DNA of 41,385 bases from Betaproteobacteria bacterium (GCA_016868105.1 VGIA01000009.1:1-41385), one strand, 5' to 3'; shown: positions 27,990 to 37,962, counted from the stretch's first letter. The notes: a model not told the origin generated them from the letters alone. Numbers and translations: made by a program.

Positions 27990-28865
27990 TCACGCGGTGC
28001 GCCCGGCGCGGTCCTTGTCGTTCTGGGCCTTGATCTTGGCGCGCATCCGGTCCCAGTCGGCGTCGCTGAGGTGGTCCAGCTCGGTGAACGAGGCGCCGTT
28101 GGCGAGGTAGCCGGCGCCGTCGATGGCGATGGTTTGCCCTGTCAGCCACTCGCAGCCATCCGCCATCAGGAAGGTGGCGAGGTTCTGCAACTCCGGCATC
28201 TGGCCGACGCGGCGCATCGGGTTCGACCCGTTGGCGTCCTCGAACCTGCCGTCGGGCCGCAGGCGCTTGGCGGCGCCCTCGGTGGGGAAGGGCCCGGGGG
28301 CGATGGCGTTCAGCCGGATGCCGTAGCGGCCCCACTCCACCGCGAGGGACTTGGTCATGACGTGCAAGCCGGCCTTGGACATCGCCGAGGGCACGACGTA
28401 GGGCGAGCCGGTGTGCACCCAGGTGACCAGGATCGAGATCACCGAGCCCTTGTGCCCGCCCGCGATCCAGCGCTTGCCCACGGCGTGGGTGACGTAGAAC
28501 GAGCCGTGGAACACGATGTTGGCGATGGCGTTGAAGCCGTTGGGCGTCAGATCCTTGGTCGGGCTGATGAAGTTGCCGGCGGCGTTGTTGACCAGGCCCG
28601 TCAGGGGGCCGGCCTCGTCCCAGAGCCGCTGCACCATGGCCTCCACCGCCTGCGCGTCGCGGATGTCCACGGCATGGGTGCGCACCGCGCCGCCGTGCGC
28701 GGCCATCAGTTCCCTGGCGGTGGCATCCAGCACCGCGCCGCGGCGGCCGGCGAGCCAGACTTCGGCGCCCAGCTTCAGGTACTGCGTCGCGATTTCCTTG
28801 CCCAGGCCGGTGCCACCACCGGTAATGAGGATGCGTTTGCCCTTGAGTAGGCCATCAGTGAACAT
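27990..28865 (-). CDS. SDR family oxidoreductase (2,4-dienoyl-CoA reductase-like)
   Basis: ILITGGGTGLGKEIA, NNAAGNFISPTKDLTPNGF, IRLNAIAPGPFPTEGA. Confidence 0.88.
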   Translation of the reverse strand: MFTDGLLKGKRILITGGGTGLGKEIATQYLKLGAEVWLAGRRGAVLDATARELMAAHGGAVRTHAVDIRDAQAVEAMVQRLWDEAGPLTGLVNNAAGNFISPTKDLTPNGFNAIANIVFHGSFYVTHAVGKRWIAGGHKGSVISILVTWVHTGSPYVVPSAMSKAGLHVMTKSLAVEWGRYGIRLNAIAPGPFPTEGAAKRLRPDGRFEDANGSNPMRRVGQMPELQNLATFLMADGCEWLTGQTIAIDGAGYLANGASFTELDHLSDADWDRMRAKIKAQNDKDRAGRTA

Positions 28866-29190
28866 GGGGAATCCGGACAGGGGAAGCAGGGCCCCTATTC
28901 TAAGAGGTACAACCTGCGCTCGGGCGGAGCCGTTGCAGGAGGAGGGCTGCCGCCAGGGCGGCACGACTCCACCCGATCGCAGTCTTCCGTCCAGTTCAGC
29001 GCCACCTCGCTGTCAGTGGATCCGGCGCAGGTGGTGTGGCCGGCGCTGTGGCGCAGCTTGAGCGACTGGCCGAGCACCAGCCACAGGGCCGCAGCGGCGA
29101 GTTCGAGGGTGGCCTCGTCATGGTCATCTGCTTGCAGTTCAGATGCGCGTGTTGCATCCTTGCTGCGCTGCACTCAAACTGTAAGGGCTG

Positions 29191-30798
29191 ATGATCCGTT
29201 CGACGATGCAGCGGGTGCCGCTGTCCATCCATCACCTGCTCGAGCGCGCGGGCCGGCTCTATCCGGATTCGCAGATCGTCAGTCGCCGTCCGGACAAGTC
29301 ACTGGTGCGGCACCGCTACGCCGAGTTCTACCGCCGCGCGCGGGGGCTGGCGGCGGCGCTCGTCGCCGCCGGGCTGAGGAAGGGCGAGCGCGTCGCGACC
29401 CTGTGCTGGAACCACCATGCACACCTGGAGTGCTACTTCGGCATCCCGGCCGCCGGCGGGGTGATGCACACGCTCAACCTGCGGCTCTCTGCGGAGGAGA
29501 TCGGCTGGATCGCGGCGCATGCCGAGGACCGGATGCTGGTCGTGGACGATGTCCTGCTGCCGTTGTACGAGCAGTTCCGCGACCGGCACCGTTTCGAGCG
29601 CGTGATCGTGGTGCCCTTTGGCGGGGCACCGGTGGAGGCGGCGTACACCGACTACGAGCAGTTCATCGCGGTGGAGGCGGGCGGCTTCGCCTACGTCCCG
29701 CACGCGGAAGACGACCCGGTGGCCATGTGCTACACCTCGGGCACGACCGGACGGCCAAAGGGCGTGGTGTACTCGCACCGCTCGACGATCCTGCACACGC
29801 TGATGGCGAACCAGCCCGATCACTGGGGCCTTGCGGCGAAGGACAGCGTGCTGCCGGCGACGCCGATGTTCCACGCCAACTGCTGGGGCGTGCCCTACGC
29901 CTGCGTGATGATGGGGATCAAGCTGATCTTCCCGGGACCGCACCTGCACCCGGAGGACCTGCTCGACCTGATGGACGCCGAGCGCCCGACTTATGCGCTC
30001 GGGGTGCCCACCATCTGGCTGTCCATGCTCCAGCTGCTCGAGGCGCGACCCGATCGCTGGCGGCTGCCGCCGGGGATACGCATGCTCGTGGGTGGCGCAC
30101 CGGTGCCGGAGGCGATGATCCGGGCCTACCGGCGCCACGGCGCGCAGATCTGCCACGGCTGGGGCATGACCGAGATGAGCCCGCTGGGGACGATCTCGTA
30201 CGTCAAGCCCGAGCTGCAGCACCTGCCGGAGGAGGAGCGTTATCCGTACTTCGCGATGGCGGGCGTGCCGGCGCCGATCATGGACCTGCGCATCGCCGGC
30301 GAGGACGGCCGCGAACGCGCATGGGACGGCAGGAGCGTGGGCGAGGTGCAGGTGCGCGGCCCCTTCATCGCCGGCAGCTACCACGAGGTGCCGCACGACC
30401 CGGAGAAATTCACCGTCGACGGGTGGCTGCGCACCGGCGACGTCGCCACCATGGACCCGCACGGGTACCTGCGCATCACCGACCGGATGAAGGACCTGAT
30501 CAAGTCGGGCGGGGAGTGGATCAGCTCGGTGGACATGGAGAACCTGCTCATGGCGCACCCGGCCGTGGCCGAGGCGGCGGTGATCGCGGTGCCCGATCCG
30601 AAATGGACCGAGCGGCCGCTCGCCTGCGTGGTGCTCAAGCCCGGTCAGCGCGCCACGCCCGAGGAGCTTCGCACGCATCTTGCCTCGCGTTTCGCCAAGT
30701 GGCAGCTTCCCGGCCGCGTCGAGTTCCTCGAGACGATCCCGCGCACCTCGACCGGCAAGTTCTGGAAGCTGAGGCTGCGGGAAATGTTCCGCGGCTGA
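29191..30798 (+). CDS. Long-chain fatty-acid-CoA ligase family AMP-dependent synthetase
   Basis: CYTSGTTGRPKGVVYSHRS, HGWGMTEMSPLG, DGWLRTGDVATMDPHGYLRITDRMKDLIKSGGEWIS, TSTGKFWKL. Confidence 0.92.
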   Translation: MIRSTMQRVPLSIHHLLERAGRLYPDSQIVSRRPDKSLVRHRYAEFYRRARGLAAALVAAGLRKGERVATLCWNHHAHLECYFGIPAAGGVMHTLNLRLSAEEIGWIAAHAEDRMLVVDDVLLPLYEQFRDRHRFERVIVVPFGGAPVEAAYTDYEQFIAVEAGGFAYVPHAEDDPVAMCYTSGTTGRPKGVVYSHRSTILHTLMANQPDHWGLAAKDSVLPATPMFHANCWGVPYACVMMGIKLIFPGPHLHPEDLLDLMDAERPTYALGVPTIWLSMLQLLEARPDRWRLPPGIRMLVGGAPVPEAMIRAYRRHGAQICHGWGMTEMSPLGTISYVKPELQHLPEEERYPYFAMAGVPAPIMDLRIAGEDGRERAWDGRSVGEVQVRGPFIAGSYHEVPHDPEKFTVDGWLRTGDVATMDPHGYLRITDRMKDLIKSGGEWISSVDMENLLMAHPAVAEAAVIAVPDPKWTERPLACVVLKPGQRATPEELRTHLASRFAKWQLPGRVEFLETIPRTSTGKFWKLRLREMFRG

Positions 30799-30832
30799 GC
30801 GCGCCGCATCAGCTCGCCCGCCGAGCCGCGTG

Positions 30833-31849
30833 CTACAGCGTGAGCACGATCTTGCCGATGTGCTGCGAGGTCTCCATCAGCCGGTGCGCCTCGTGCGCTT
30901 GCGCCAGCCGGAAGGTCTTGTAGATCACCGGCTTGATCCTGCCGGCCTCGATGAGCGGCCAGATCTTCTCGCGCAGGCTTTTCGCGATCGCGCCCTTGAA
31001 CGCGACCGTGCGCGGGCGCAGCGTTGAGCCGGTGAGCGTCAGGCGCTTGCCCATCACCGCGCTGATGTCCAATTCCGTCCTCCAGCCGCCCAGCACCGCG
31101 ATGAACGCCAGGCGCCCCTCGTCGGCGAGGCACTTCAACTCGCGCGGCACGTAGTCCCCACCCACCATGTCCAGGATCACGTCCACGCCCTTGCCGCCGG
31201 TGGCGGCCATCACCTCGGCGACGAAGTCCTGGGTGCGGTAGTTGATCGCCTTTTGCGCGCCCAGCCTCACGCAGGCGGCGCATTTTTCGTCCGATCCGGC
31301 GGTGGCGAACACGCGGTTGCCCATGGCCGCGGCGATCTGGATCGCGGCGGTGCCGATGCCGGAGGAGCCGCCCTGCACCAGCAGGGTCTCCCCGGGCGCC
31401 AGATGTGCGCGATCGTACACATTGGACCAGACCGTGAAGAAGGTCTCTGGCAGCGCCGCGGCCTCGACCCTGGTGAGGCCCCTCGGCACCGGCAGCGCCT
31501 GCACTTCCGGCGTGACGCAAAATTCCGCGTAGCCGCCGCCGTGCACCAGCGCGCAGACCTGGTCGCCGGGCTTCCACATCCTGACCTCCGCGCCGCAGGC
31601 CGCGACTTCGCCGGCGATCTCCAGGCCCGGCAGGTCGGAGGCGTCCGCCGGCACCTTGTACTTGCCCAGGCGCTGCAGCACGTCCGGGCGGTTGACGCCG
31701 GCGGCGGCGACCTTCACCAGGATCTCGTGGGGTTTGGGGACCGGGAGCGGCCGCTTGGCCGGGACCAGCACCTCGGGGCCCCCGGGCGAGGCAATCTCGA
31801 CGGCTTGCATATGGGTTGGCATCGTCATGGGGCGGGTTGGCATCGTCAT
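30833..31849 (-). CDS. NAD(P)H-quinone oxidoreductase (zinc-independent MDR family)
   Basis: AAGVNRPDVLQRLGKY, LLVQGGSSGIGTAAIQIA, GGKGVDVILDMVGGDY. Confidence 0.9.
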   Translation of the reverse strand: MTMPTRPMTMPTHMQAVEIASPGGPEVLVPAKRPLPVPKPHEILVKVAAAGVNRPDVLQRLGKYKVPADASDLPGLEIAGEVAACGAEVRMWKPGDQVCALVHGGGYAEFCVTPEVQALPVPRGLTRVEAAALPETFFTVWSNVYDRAHLAPGETLLVQGGSSGIGTAAIQIAAAMGNRVFATAGSDEKCAACVRLGAQKAINYRTQDFVAEVMAATGGKGVDVILDMVGGDYVPRELKCLADEGRLAFIAVLGGWRTELDISAVMGKRLTLTGSTLRPRTVAFKGAIAKSLREKIWPLIEAGRIKPVIYKTFRLAQAHEAHRLMETSQHIGKIVLTL

Positions 31850-31854
31850 GGGGC
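31813..31854. repeat. Perfect 2 x 21-bp tandem repeat (GGGTTGGCATCGTCATGGGGC) over the quinone oxidoreductase start region
   Basis: Units at 31813-31833 and 31834-31854 are identical. Confidence 0.95.
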
Positions 31855-31861
31855 GCGGATT

Positions 31862-32839
31862 CTAGCCTGAGCGCAGCTGGGTCGCGGCCCAGGCGAGGTC
31901 CACGTTGCCGCCGGAGATCACCACGCCGACGCGCTTGCCCGCGATGCGCGCCGGCTCCAGGCGCCTTTGCAGCAGCGCCGCGGCGCCGAGCGCGCCGGTG
32001 GGCTCGCAGATGAACTTCATCCGCTCCCACAGGAAGAACATCGTCTTCAGCAGGTCCGCGTCGGAGGCCGTCATCATCTCGTCCACGTACTGGAGCATCA
32101 GCGGGAAGGTGACATCCCCCATGGATTCGGTGCGCGCGCCGTCGGCGATGGTCTGCGGCGCCTTCACCGACTGCAGCGTCTTGGTCCAGAACGAGCGCGT
32201 GGCGTCGTCGCCGGCTTGCGGCTCGACGCCGATGACCTGGATGCCCGGTGCCAGGTGCTTGGCCGCCACCGCGCAGCCGGTGAGCAGGCCGCCGCCGCCG
32301 CAGGGCACCAGCAGCACATCGAGCGGTCCGGTCTCCTCCAGCAGCTCCTTCGCCGCGGTGCCCTGGCCGGCGACGATGTGCGGGTGGTTGAAGGGCGGAA
32401 TGACGCTCAGGCCGCGTTCGCCGGCGATACGTCGTGCAGTTTCTTCCCTGTTCTCACCCGGGCCGTAGGTCACCACCTGCGCGCCGTAGCCGCGCGTCGC
32501 CTCCAGTTTCACGCGCGGCGCGTCCTGCGGCATGACGATGACGCGCGGGATGCCGAGCATGCGCCCGGCAAGCGCCACCGCCTGCGCGTGGTTGCCCGAG
32601 GAGAAGGCCACCACGCCGCGTTCCTGCGCCTGCGGCGACAGGCGCGACAGCGCGTTGTAGGCGCCGCGGAACTTGAACGCGCCCATCCTCTGGAAGTTCT
32701 CGCACTTGAAGAACACCCGCGCGCCGGTGAGCGCGTTCACCGTCGCCGAATCGAGCACCGGCGTGCGCCGCGCGTGCGCCCGGATGCGCTCGTGCGCCTC
32801 CGCCACGTCGCCCCAGGAAACCTTCAGGCTCATGTCCAT
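31862..32839 (-). CDS. Threonine/serine dehydratase family PLP enzyme
   Basis: FFKCENFQRMGAFKFRGAYNAL, FSSGNHAQAVALAGRMLGI, VPCGGGGLLTG. Confidence 0.9.
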   Translation of the reverse strand: MDMSLKVSWGDVAEAHERIRAHARRTPVLDSATVNALTGARVFFKCENFQRMGAFKFRGAYNALSRLSPQAQERGVVAFSSGNHAQAVALAGRMLGIPRVIVMPQDAPRVKLEATRGYGAQVVTYGPGENREETARRIAGERGLSVIPPFNHPHIVAGQGTAAKELLEETGPLDVLLVPCGGGGLLTGCAVAAKHLAPGIQVIGVEPQAGDDATRSFWTKTLQSVKAPQTIADGARTESMGDVTFPLMLQYVDEMMTASDADLLKTMFFLWERMKFICEPTGALGAAALLQRRLEPARIAGKRVGVVISGGNVDLAWAATQLRSG

Positions 32840-33711
32840 CGCTGCAATGCCTCCCGTGCCACCTCCTCGCCCCATTCCTGCAGGAAATGCCCGCCCTCGG
32901 CGTGCAGCCAGGGCTCGGGGCAGTTACGGATGATCCGTTGCAGCGCGCTCATGACCGGCGGCCCGAGCACCGGATCCTTGGCGCCCACCGCCATGAACGC
33001 CTCGCCCTTCCAGCCGCTGCGCCACCAGTCGCGCGCCCGGCGCGAGACCGCCGCGCCCGGGGCATCGGGAAGATCGGGCACCAGGTTCGGGAAGCGGCGC
33101 ACGCCGGCTTTCGATGCGGCGTCGGGGAACGGCGCCTCGTAGGCGGCGGCTTGCGCCGGCGTCAGGTGCGGGCAGGCGCGCCCGAGCAGCTTGCCGCAGT
33201 CCATGTCCGGGTTCTTGTTCACGTACGCGCGCCAGGCGAGGAAACCCTCGGTGAGCGGCGCATCGCCGGTGCCGAGCGCAGTGTTCATGATGAGCAGCCG
33301 CGAATAGCGCTCGGGCGCTTCCATCGGCGCGGTCAGTCCCAGCAGCCCGCCCCAGTCCTGCACCGCGAGGGCGACGTTCTTCAGGTCGAGCTTCTCCACG
33401 AACTCGAGCAGGAACGCGCGGTGCATCTCGAAGGTGTAGAAGGCCTCCTCCACCGGCTTGTCCGAGCGCCCGAAGCCGATGAAGTCGGGGGCCACCACGC
33501 GCCAGCCCGCGGCCAGGAACGGCGGGATCATCCTGCGGTACAGGTAGCTCCAGGTCGGCTCGCCGTGCAGCGCCAGCAGCACCGGCGCGTCCTTCGCGCC
33601 CTGGTCCAGGTAGTGCGCGCGCAGGCCGCGCCAGTCCAGGTAGTTCGGCCGCCAGGGGAAACCAGGCAGGGAGGCGAAGCGCTCGTCGGGGGTGCGGATC
33701 GGAGGCGGCAT
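32830..33711 (-). CDS. Haloalkane dehalogenase, DhlA-like (HLD-I) alpha/beta hydrolase
   Basis: [84 protein letters not shown]. Confidence 0.85.
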   Translation of the reverse strand: MPPPIRTPDERFASLPGFPWRPNYLDWRGLRAHYLDQGAKDAPVLLALHGEPTWSYLYRRMIPPFLAAGWRVVAPDFIGFGRSDKPVEEAFYTFEMHRAFLLEFVEKLDLKNVALAVQDWGGLLGLTAPMEAPERYSRLLIMNTALGTGDAPLTEGFLAWRAYVNKNPDMDCGKLLGRACPHLTPAQAAAYEAPFPDAASKAGVRRFPNLVPDLPDAPGAAVSRRARDWWRSGWKGEAFMAVGAKDPVLGPPVMSALQRIIRNCPEPWLHAEGGHFLQEWGEEVAREALQRWT

Positions 33712-33734
33712 GCCTGAATTGTAGAATGCTCTCC

Positions 33735-34544
33735 ATGGACTACTCCAAGTACAGTGAACTGAACATCCGGCGCCTGGAGCCGGGCATCCTGGAAATCGCC
33801 ATGGGCACCGATCCGGCGAGGCTGCCGACCGCGAACGCGCGCATGCACCGGGAGCTGGCCGAAGTCTGGCTGGACGTGGACCGCGACCCGGAGACGCGCG
33901 TGGCGATCCTCAAGGGTTCCGCGAAGGGCTTCTCCGGCGGCGGCGATTTCGCCATGATCGAGAGAATCGTGCAGGACTTCGAGGTGCGCGCGCGCACCTG
34001 GCGCGAGGCGCGCGACATCGTCTACAACGTCATCAACTGCTCGAAGATGATCGTCTCGGCAATGAACGGCCCGGCGGTGGGCGCGGGCCTGGTGGCCGGG
34101 CTGCTGGCGGATGTGTCCATCGCGGCCAAGAACGCGCGCATCATCGACGGCCACACGCGCCTGGGCGTGGCGGCGGGCGATCACGCGGCGATCGTCTGGC
34201 CGCTGCTGTGCGGCATGGCGAAGGCGAAGTACTACCTGCTTCTGTGCGAGCAGGTGTCCGGCGAAGAGGCCGAGCGGATTGGTCTAGTGTCGATGGCGGT
34301 GGAGGAGTCCGATTTGCAGGCGAGGGCGCTGGAGGTGGCGCGCAAGCTCGCCGGCGGGGCGCAGACCGCGCTGCGCTGGACCAAGTACAGTCTCAACAAC
34401 TGGCTGCGCATGGCGGGGCCGGCGCTGGACGCCTCGATGGCGCTGGAGATGCTGGGCTTCACCGGGCCCGAGGTGAAGGAAGGGCTCGCCTCGCATCGCG
34501 AGAAGCGGCCGCCCGCCTTCCCGCCGCCGCCGCAGGACTTCTGA
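33735..34544 (+). CDS. Enoyl-CoA hydratase/isomerase family protein
   Basis: [51 protein letters not shown]. Confidence 0.88.
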   Translation: MDYSKYSELNIRRLEPGILEIAMGTDPARLPTANARMHRELAEVWLDVDRDPETRVAILKGSAKGFSGGGDFAMIERIVQDFEVRARTWREARDIVYNVINCSKMIVSAMNGPAVGAGLVAGLLADVSIAAKNARIIDGHTRLGVAAGDHAAIVWPLLCGMAKAKYYLLLCEQVSGEEAERIGLVSMAVEESDLQARALEVARKLAGGAQTALRWTKYSLNNWLRMAGPALDASMALEMLGFTGPEVKEGLASHREKRPPAFPPPPQDF

Positions 34545-34655
34545 TCAGCCCGGCTTGCTGAAGTCGAGCGTGTCGCCTGCGCCCGGCCGCTGCGCGCGCC
34601 GGCCAGTTGGTTCCCCAAGCCTGCCTCAAAGTGCGCCGATGTTAGCATTCCCGCC

Positions 34656-35054
34656 GTGTTCTCCTGGAAGCGCCCCGGCAACCTCGGCGTGACGGCCGGC
34701 CGCCTCGCGCCCTGCCGGCGCACGCCCAATTGCGTATCCAGCCAGGCCGACCCCGCCGATTCCGTGCACTACGTCGCGCCGATCCCGTTCCGGGGCGACG
34801 CGGCGGCCGCCATCGCCGCGGCGCGCAGGGCCGTCCAGGGCATGCGGCGCGCCATGGTGGTGGGCGAGGCGCCCGGCTACCTCTATGCCGAGTTCCGCTC
34901 GCAGCTGCTGGGCTTCGTCGACGACGTGGAGTTCGCCTTCGACGGCCAGGCCGGCGTGCTGCATGTGCGCTCCTCCTCGCGCCTCGGCCGGCGCGACTTC
35001 GGTGTCAACCGCGCGCGCGTCGAGTCGCTGCGGCGGCGGATCGCCGGCGGCTAG
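34656..35054 (+). CDS. DUF1499-like protein
   Basis: LAPCRRTPNCVSSQADPADSVHYVAPIPF ... YLYAEFRSQLLGFVDDVEFAFD ... SRLGRRDFGVNRARVESLR; GTG start. Confidence 0.85.
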   Translation: MFSWKRPGNLGVTAGRLAPCRRTPNCVSSQADPADSVHYVAPIPFRGDAAAAIAAARRAVQGMRRAMVVGEAPGYLYAEFRSQLLGFVDDVEFAFDGQAGVLHVRSSSRLGRRDFGVNRARVESLRRRIAGG

Positions 35055-35194
35055 TCCCGGGTTCGCCGCCTCCCGCGCCTCCAGGTGCGCACGGCGCAGC
35101 GGCTCGAGTGTGCGACCTCGGCAATGGGCGCCGGTTCGACCCGGCCGTCCGTGCCGCGGCCGGACTGGATGTTCCAGCTGATCGGATTCATAAT
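35051..35194 (-). pseudogene. N-terminal remnant of an endonuclease/exonuclease/phosphatase (EEP) family gene
   Basis: MNPISWNIQSGRGTDGRVEPAPIAEVAH resembles the EEP N-terminal strand; truncated after ~28 aa. Confidence 0.5.
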
Positions 35195-35222
35195 CCACGC
35201 TTGGATTGCCCGGGGTCCCGCC

Positions 35223-36221
35223 ATGATCGCACGCCTGCTCGCCCCCTTCGCACTGCTCGTCGTCCTCGCGCTGCCGGCGCAGGCGCAGGACAAGGATGTC
35301 GGGGCGGGACTGGAGGCGGCCGAGATCCTGTCGGCGGTGGTCCGGGTGCGGGCGAAGATCCTGCCCAACGCGCGCAGTGCGCAGACGCTCGGCCTGCAGC
35401 GCGAAGGGTCCGGGGTGCTGGTGCGCGACGGCTACGTCGCCACCATCGGCTACCTCGTCATCGAGTCCGAGACCATCGAGGTCACCGGCGCCGATGGAAA
35501 ATCGGTGCCGGCGATCCTGGCTGGCTACGACCACGCCAGTGGCTTCGGCCTGGTCCGGTTGCTCGCGTCGCTCGCCGGCAAGCCGCTGCTGATCGGCGAC
35601 TCTGCCGCGCTCGACGAGCGCGACCTGGTGCTGGTCGCGGGCCATGGCGGTCGCGAGGCCGTGAGCGTCGTCCAAGTGATCTCGCGCCGCGCCTTTTCCG
35701 GCAGCTGGGAATACCTGCTCGAGTCGGCGATCTGGACCTACCCGGCGGTGCCGAACTGGTCCGGTGCCCCGCTGATCGGGCCGAAGGGTGATTTCCTTGG
35801 CATCGGCTCGCTCATCGTCGGCGATGCCGCCGGGGCCGGGGTCCCCTCGCCCGGCAACCTGTTCGTGCCGGCGGACCTGCTGCGGCCGATCCTGAAGGAT
35901 CTGATTGCGATGGGGCGTTCCAACGCCCCGGTCCGGCCCTGGCTGGGCATCAACGCCGAGGAGATCCGCGGCCACCTCATGGTCGCGAGGGTTTCGCCCG
36001 AAGGGCCGGCGGATGTCGCGGGCGTGAAGGCTGGGGACATCCTGATCGGCGTTGGCGAGGAGCCGGTCTCGACGCTGGCCGAGTTCTACCGCAAGGTCTG
36101 GGCGCGCGGCGCGGCCGGGGTCGAGATTCCGCTGCGCTTCCTGCAGGGCGCGCAGGTGAAGGACCTGAAGCTGCGCTCGATCGACCGCGCCACGCATTTC
36201 AGGCAGAAGCAGAGCTTCTGA
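35223..36221 (+). CDS. HtrA/S1C-like trypsin-fold protein with PDZ domain, apparently catalytically degenerate
   Basis: Signal peptide MIARLLAPFALLVVLALPAQAQ; SGVLVRDGYVATIGYLVIE; WSGAPLIGPKGDFLGIGSL; PDZ VRPWLGINAEEIRGHLMVARVSPEGPADVAGVKAGDILIGVGEEPV. Confidence 0.78.
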   Translation: MIARLLAPFALLVVLALPAQAQDKDVGAGLEAAEILSAVVRVRAKILPNARSAQTLGLQREGSGVLVRDGYVATIGYLVIESETIEVTGADGKSVPAILAGYDHASGFGLVRLLASLAGKPLLIGDSAALDERDLVLVAGHGGREAVSVVQVISRRAFSGSWEYLLESAIWTYPAVPNWSGAPLIGPKGDFLGIGSLIVGDAAGAGVPSPGNLFVPADLLRPILKDLIAMGRSNAPVRPWLGINAEEIRGHLMVARVSPEGPADVAGVKAGDILIGVGEEPVSTLAEFYRKVWARGAAGVEIPLRFLQGAQVKDLKLRSIDRATHFRQKQSF

Positions 36222-36445
36222 TCCTTACCGGATCACCCTGTCCCTTGGATAGGGCTCGACGCCCGCGTTGAGCGTCGAGAGCGGCGCCCGGCATACTCGC
36301 AGGGGCGCGACAGCTGCCGGTCCGGGGACCCTTTTCCACGGGTTCCGGAACGGATAGGATGCGCAAAGGTTCAGCGCGGGGCGGTGAGGTAGTTCACGCG
36401 CGCCGCCGCGCGGACGCGGTTCTATCCCATTCTGACAATCAGGGG

Positions 36446-36673
36446 ATGGCGTTGGCAATCCTCACGCTCACCGACGAGGAGCGAGCCCAGATCGAGGCGC
36501 GGATCCTGGCGCTGGAGATCGAGCACCAGGACCTGGACGACGTGATCCTGCGCCTCGCCGAGCATCCGACCCAGGACCAGCTCCAGCTGCGCCGGCTGAA
36601 GAAGAGAAAGCTGCTGCTGAAGGACACCCTCAATCGCCTGCGCGCGCGCCTGGTGCCCGATATCCCCGCCTGA
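36446..36673 (+). CDS. DUF465/YdcH-like small coiled-coil protein
   Basis: 75 aa; [50 protein letters not shown]. Confidence 0.75.
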   Translation: MALAILTLTDEERAQIEARILALEIEHQDLDDVILRLAEHPTQDQLQLRRLKKRKLLLKDTLNRLRARLVPDIPA

Positions 36674-36676
36674 GGC

Positions 36677-36853
36677 TCAACCCGGGAGCATCGGCGCGTC
36701 GCGCAAGATGCGCGCGTCCATGGCGCGGTACAGCTGCGCGATCACGCCCTGCGGCCAGTTGTAGGCCTGGACCTTGTTCGCCATCGCGAGCGCACCCAGC
36801 CGCGGCGCCGCGCCCCAGTGGCCGCCGAGGATGCGTTTCACCAGCCCCTGGTG
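36677..36853 (-). pseudogene. Relic of an acyl-CoA:acetate/3-ketoacid-type CoA transferase with internal deletion
   Basis: [44 protein letters not shown] joined to [14 protein letters not shown], which resembles the C-terminus of the same family. Confidence 0.6.
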
Positions 36854-36892
36854 GGGTTCAGCCGCGTGTTTTCGATTATCCTTCACCCAACC

Positions 36893-37962
36893 ATGTCCGA
36901 CCAGTTCACCGGCGTCAAACCGGTCGAGGAACGCCATCGTTTCGATATCGCCCGCCTGCAGGATTTCCTGCGCGGCAAGGTCGAGGGTTTCGAGGCGCCG
37001 CCCCTGGTCGAGCAGTTCAAGGGTGGCCAATCCAATCCCACCTACCGCATCACCGCCGGCGGCAAGCGCTACGCGCTGCGCCGCAAGCCCCCGGGGAAGC
37101 TGCTGCCCTCGGCGCACGCGGTGGACCGCGAGTTCAAGGTCATCTCGGCGCTGCACAAGCAGGGCTTCCCGGTGGCGAAGCCCTACGTTCTGTGCGAGGA
37201 CGATGCGGTCATCGGCACCGCGTTCTACGTCATGGACTGCATCGAGGGCCGGGTGCTGTGGGACCAGTCGCTGCCCGGCATGGACAAGGCGGGGCGCGCG
37301 GCGGTGTGGGACGAGTTGAACCGCGTCATCGCGCTGCTGCATTCCATCGACTACAAGGCCGCGGGCCTCGCCGATTTCGGCAAGGCGGGCAGCTACATCG
37401 AGCGCCAGGTCGGGCGCTGGACCAAGCAGTACCAGGCCTCCGAGACGGTGAAGATCGAGGCCATGGACAATCTCATCGCCTGGCTGCCGCAGAACATCCC
37501 GGCCGCGGCCGAGACCACCGTGGTGCACGGCGACTATCGCCTGGACAACACCGTGTTCCATCCCACGCAGCCCAGGATCCTCGCGGTGCTGGACTGGGAG
37601 CTGTCCACGCTGGGCGACCCGCTCGCGGACTTCTCCTACCACTGCATGAGCTGGCATATCCCGCCGGGCAAGTTCCGCGGCATCGCGGGCCTGGACCTCG
37701 CGGCGCTGGGCATACCGGCCGAGCGCGAGTACGTGGCGCGCTACTTCCAGCGCACCGGGCGAGGCCAGCCCGACCGCTCCACCTGGGACTACTACATGGC
37801 CTACAGCCTGTTCCGCATCGCCGCCATCCTTCAGGGCATCGCCAAGCGCGTCGTGGAGGGCACCGCCGCCTCGACGCACGCGGCCGAGGCGGGCGGCAGG
37901 GCACCGATGATGGCGGAACTCGGCTGGCAGCAAGTGGAGAATATTCTGAAAAGGAGTCGGTA

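Noticed and set aside
34548-34627. Reverse frame ending RPGAGDTLDFSKPG*
   Set aside because: Looks like a C-terminal tail and might be another relic, but too short to assign to any family.
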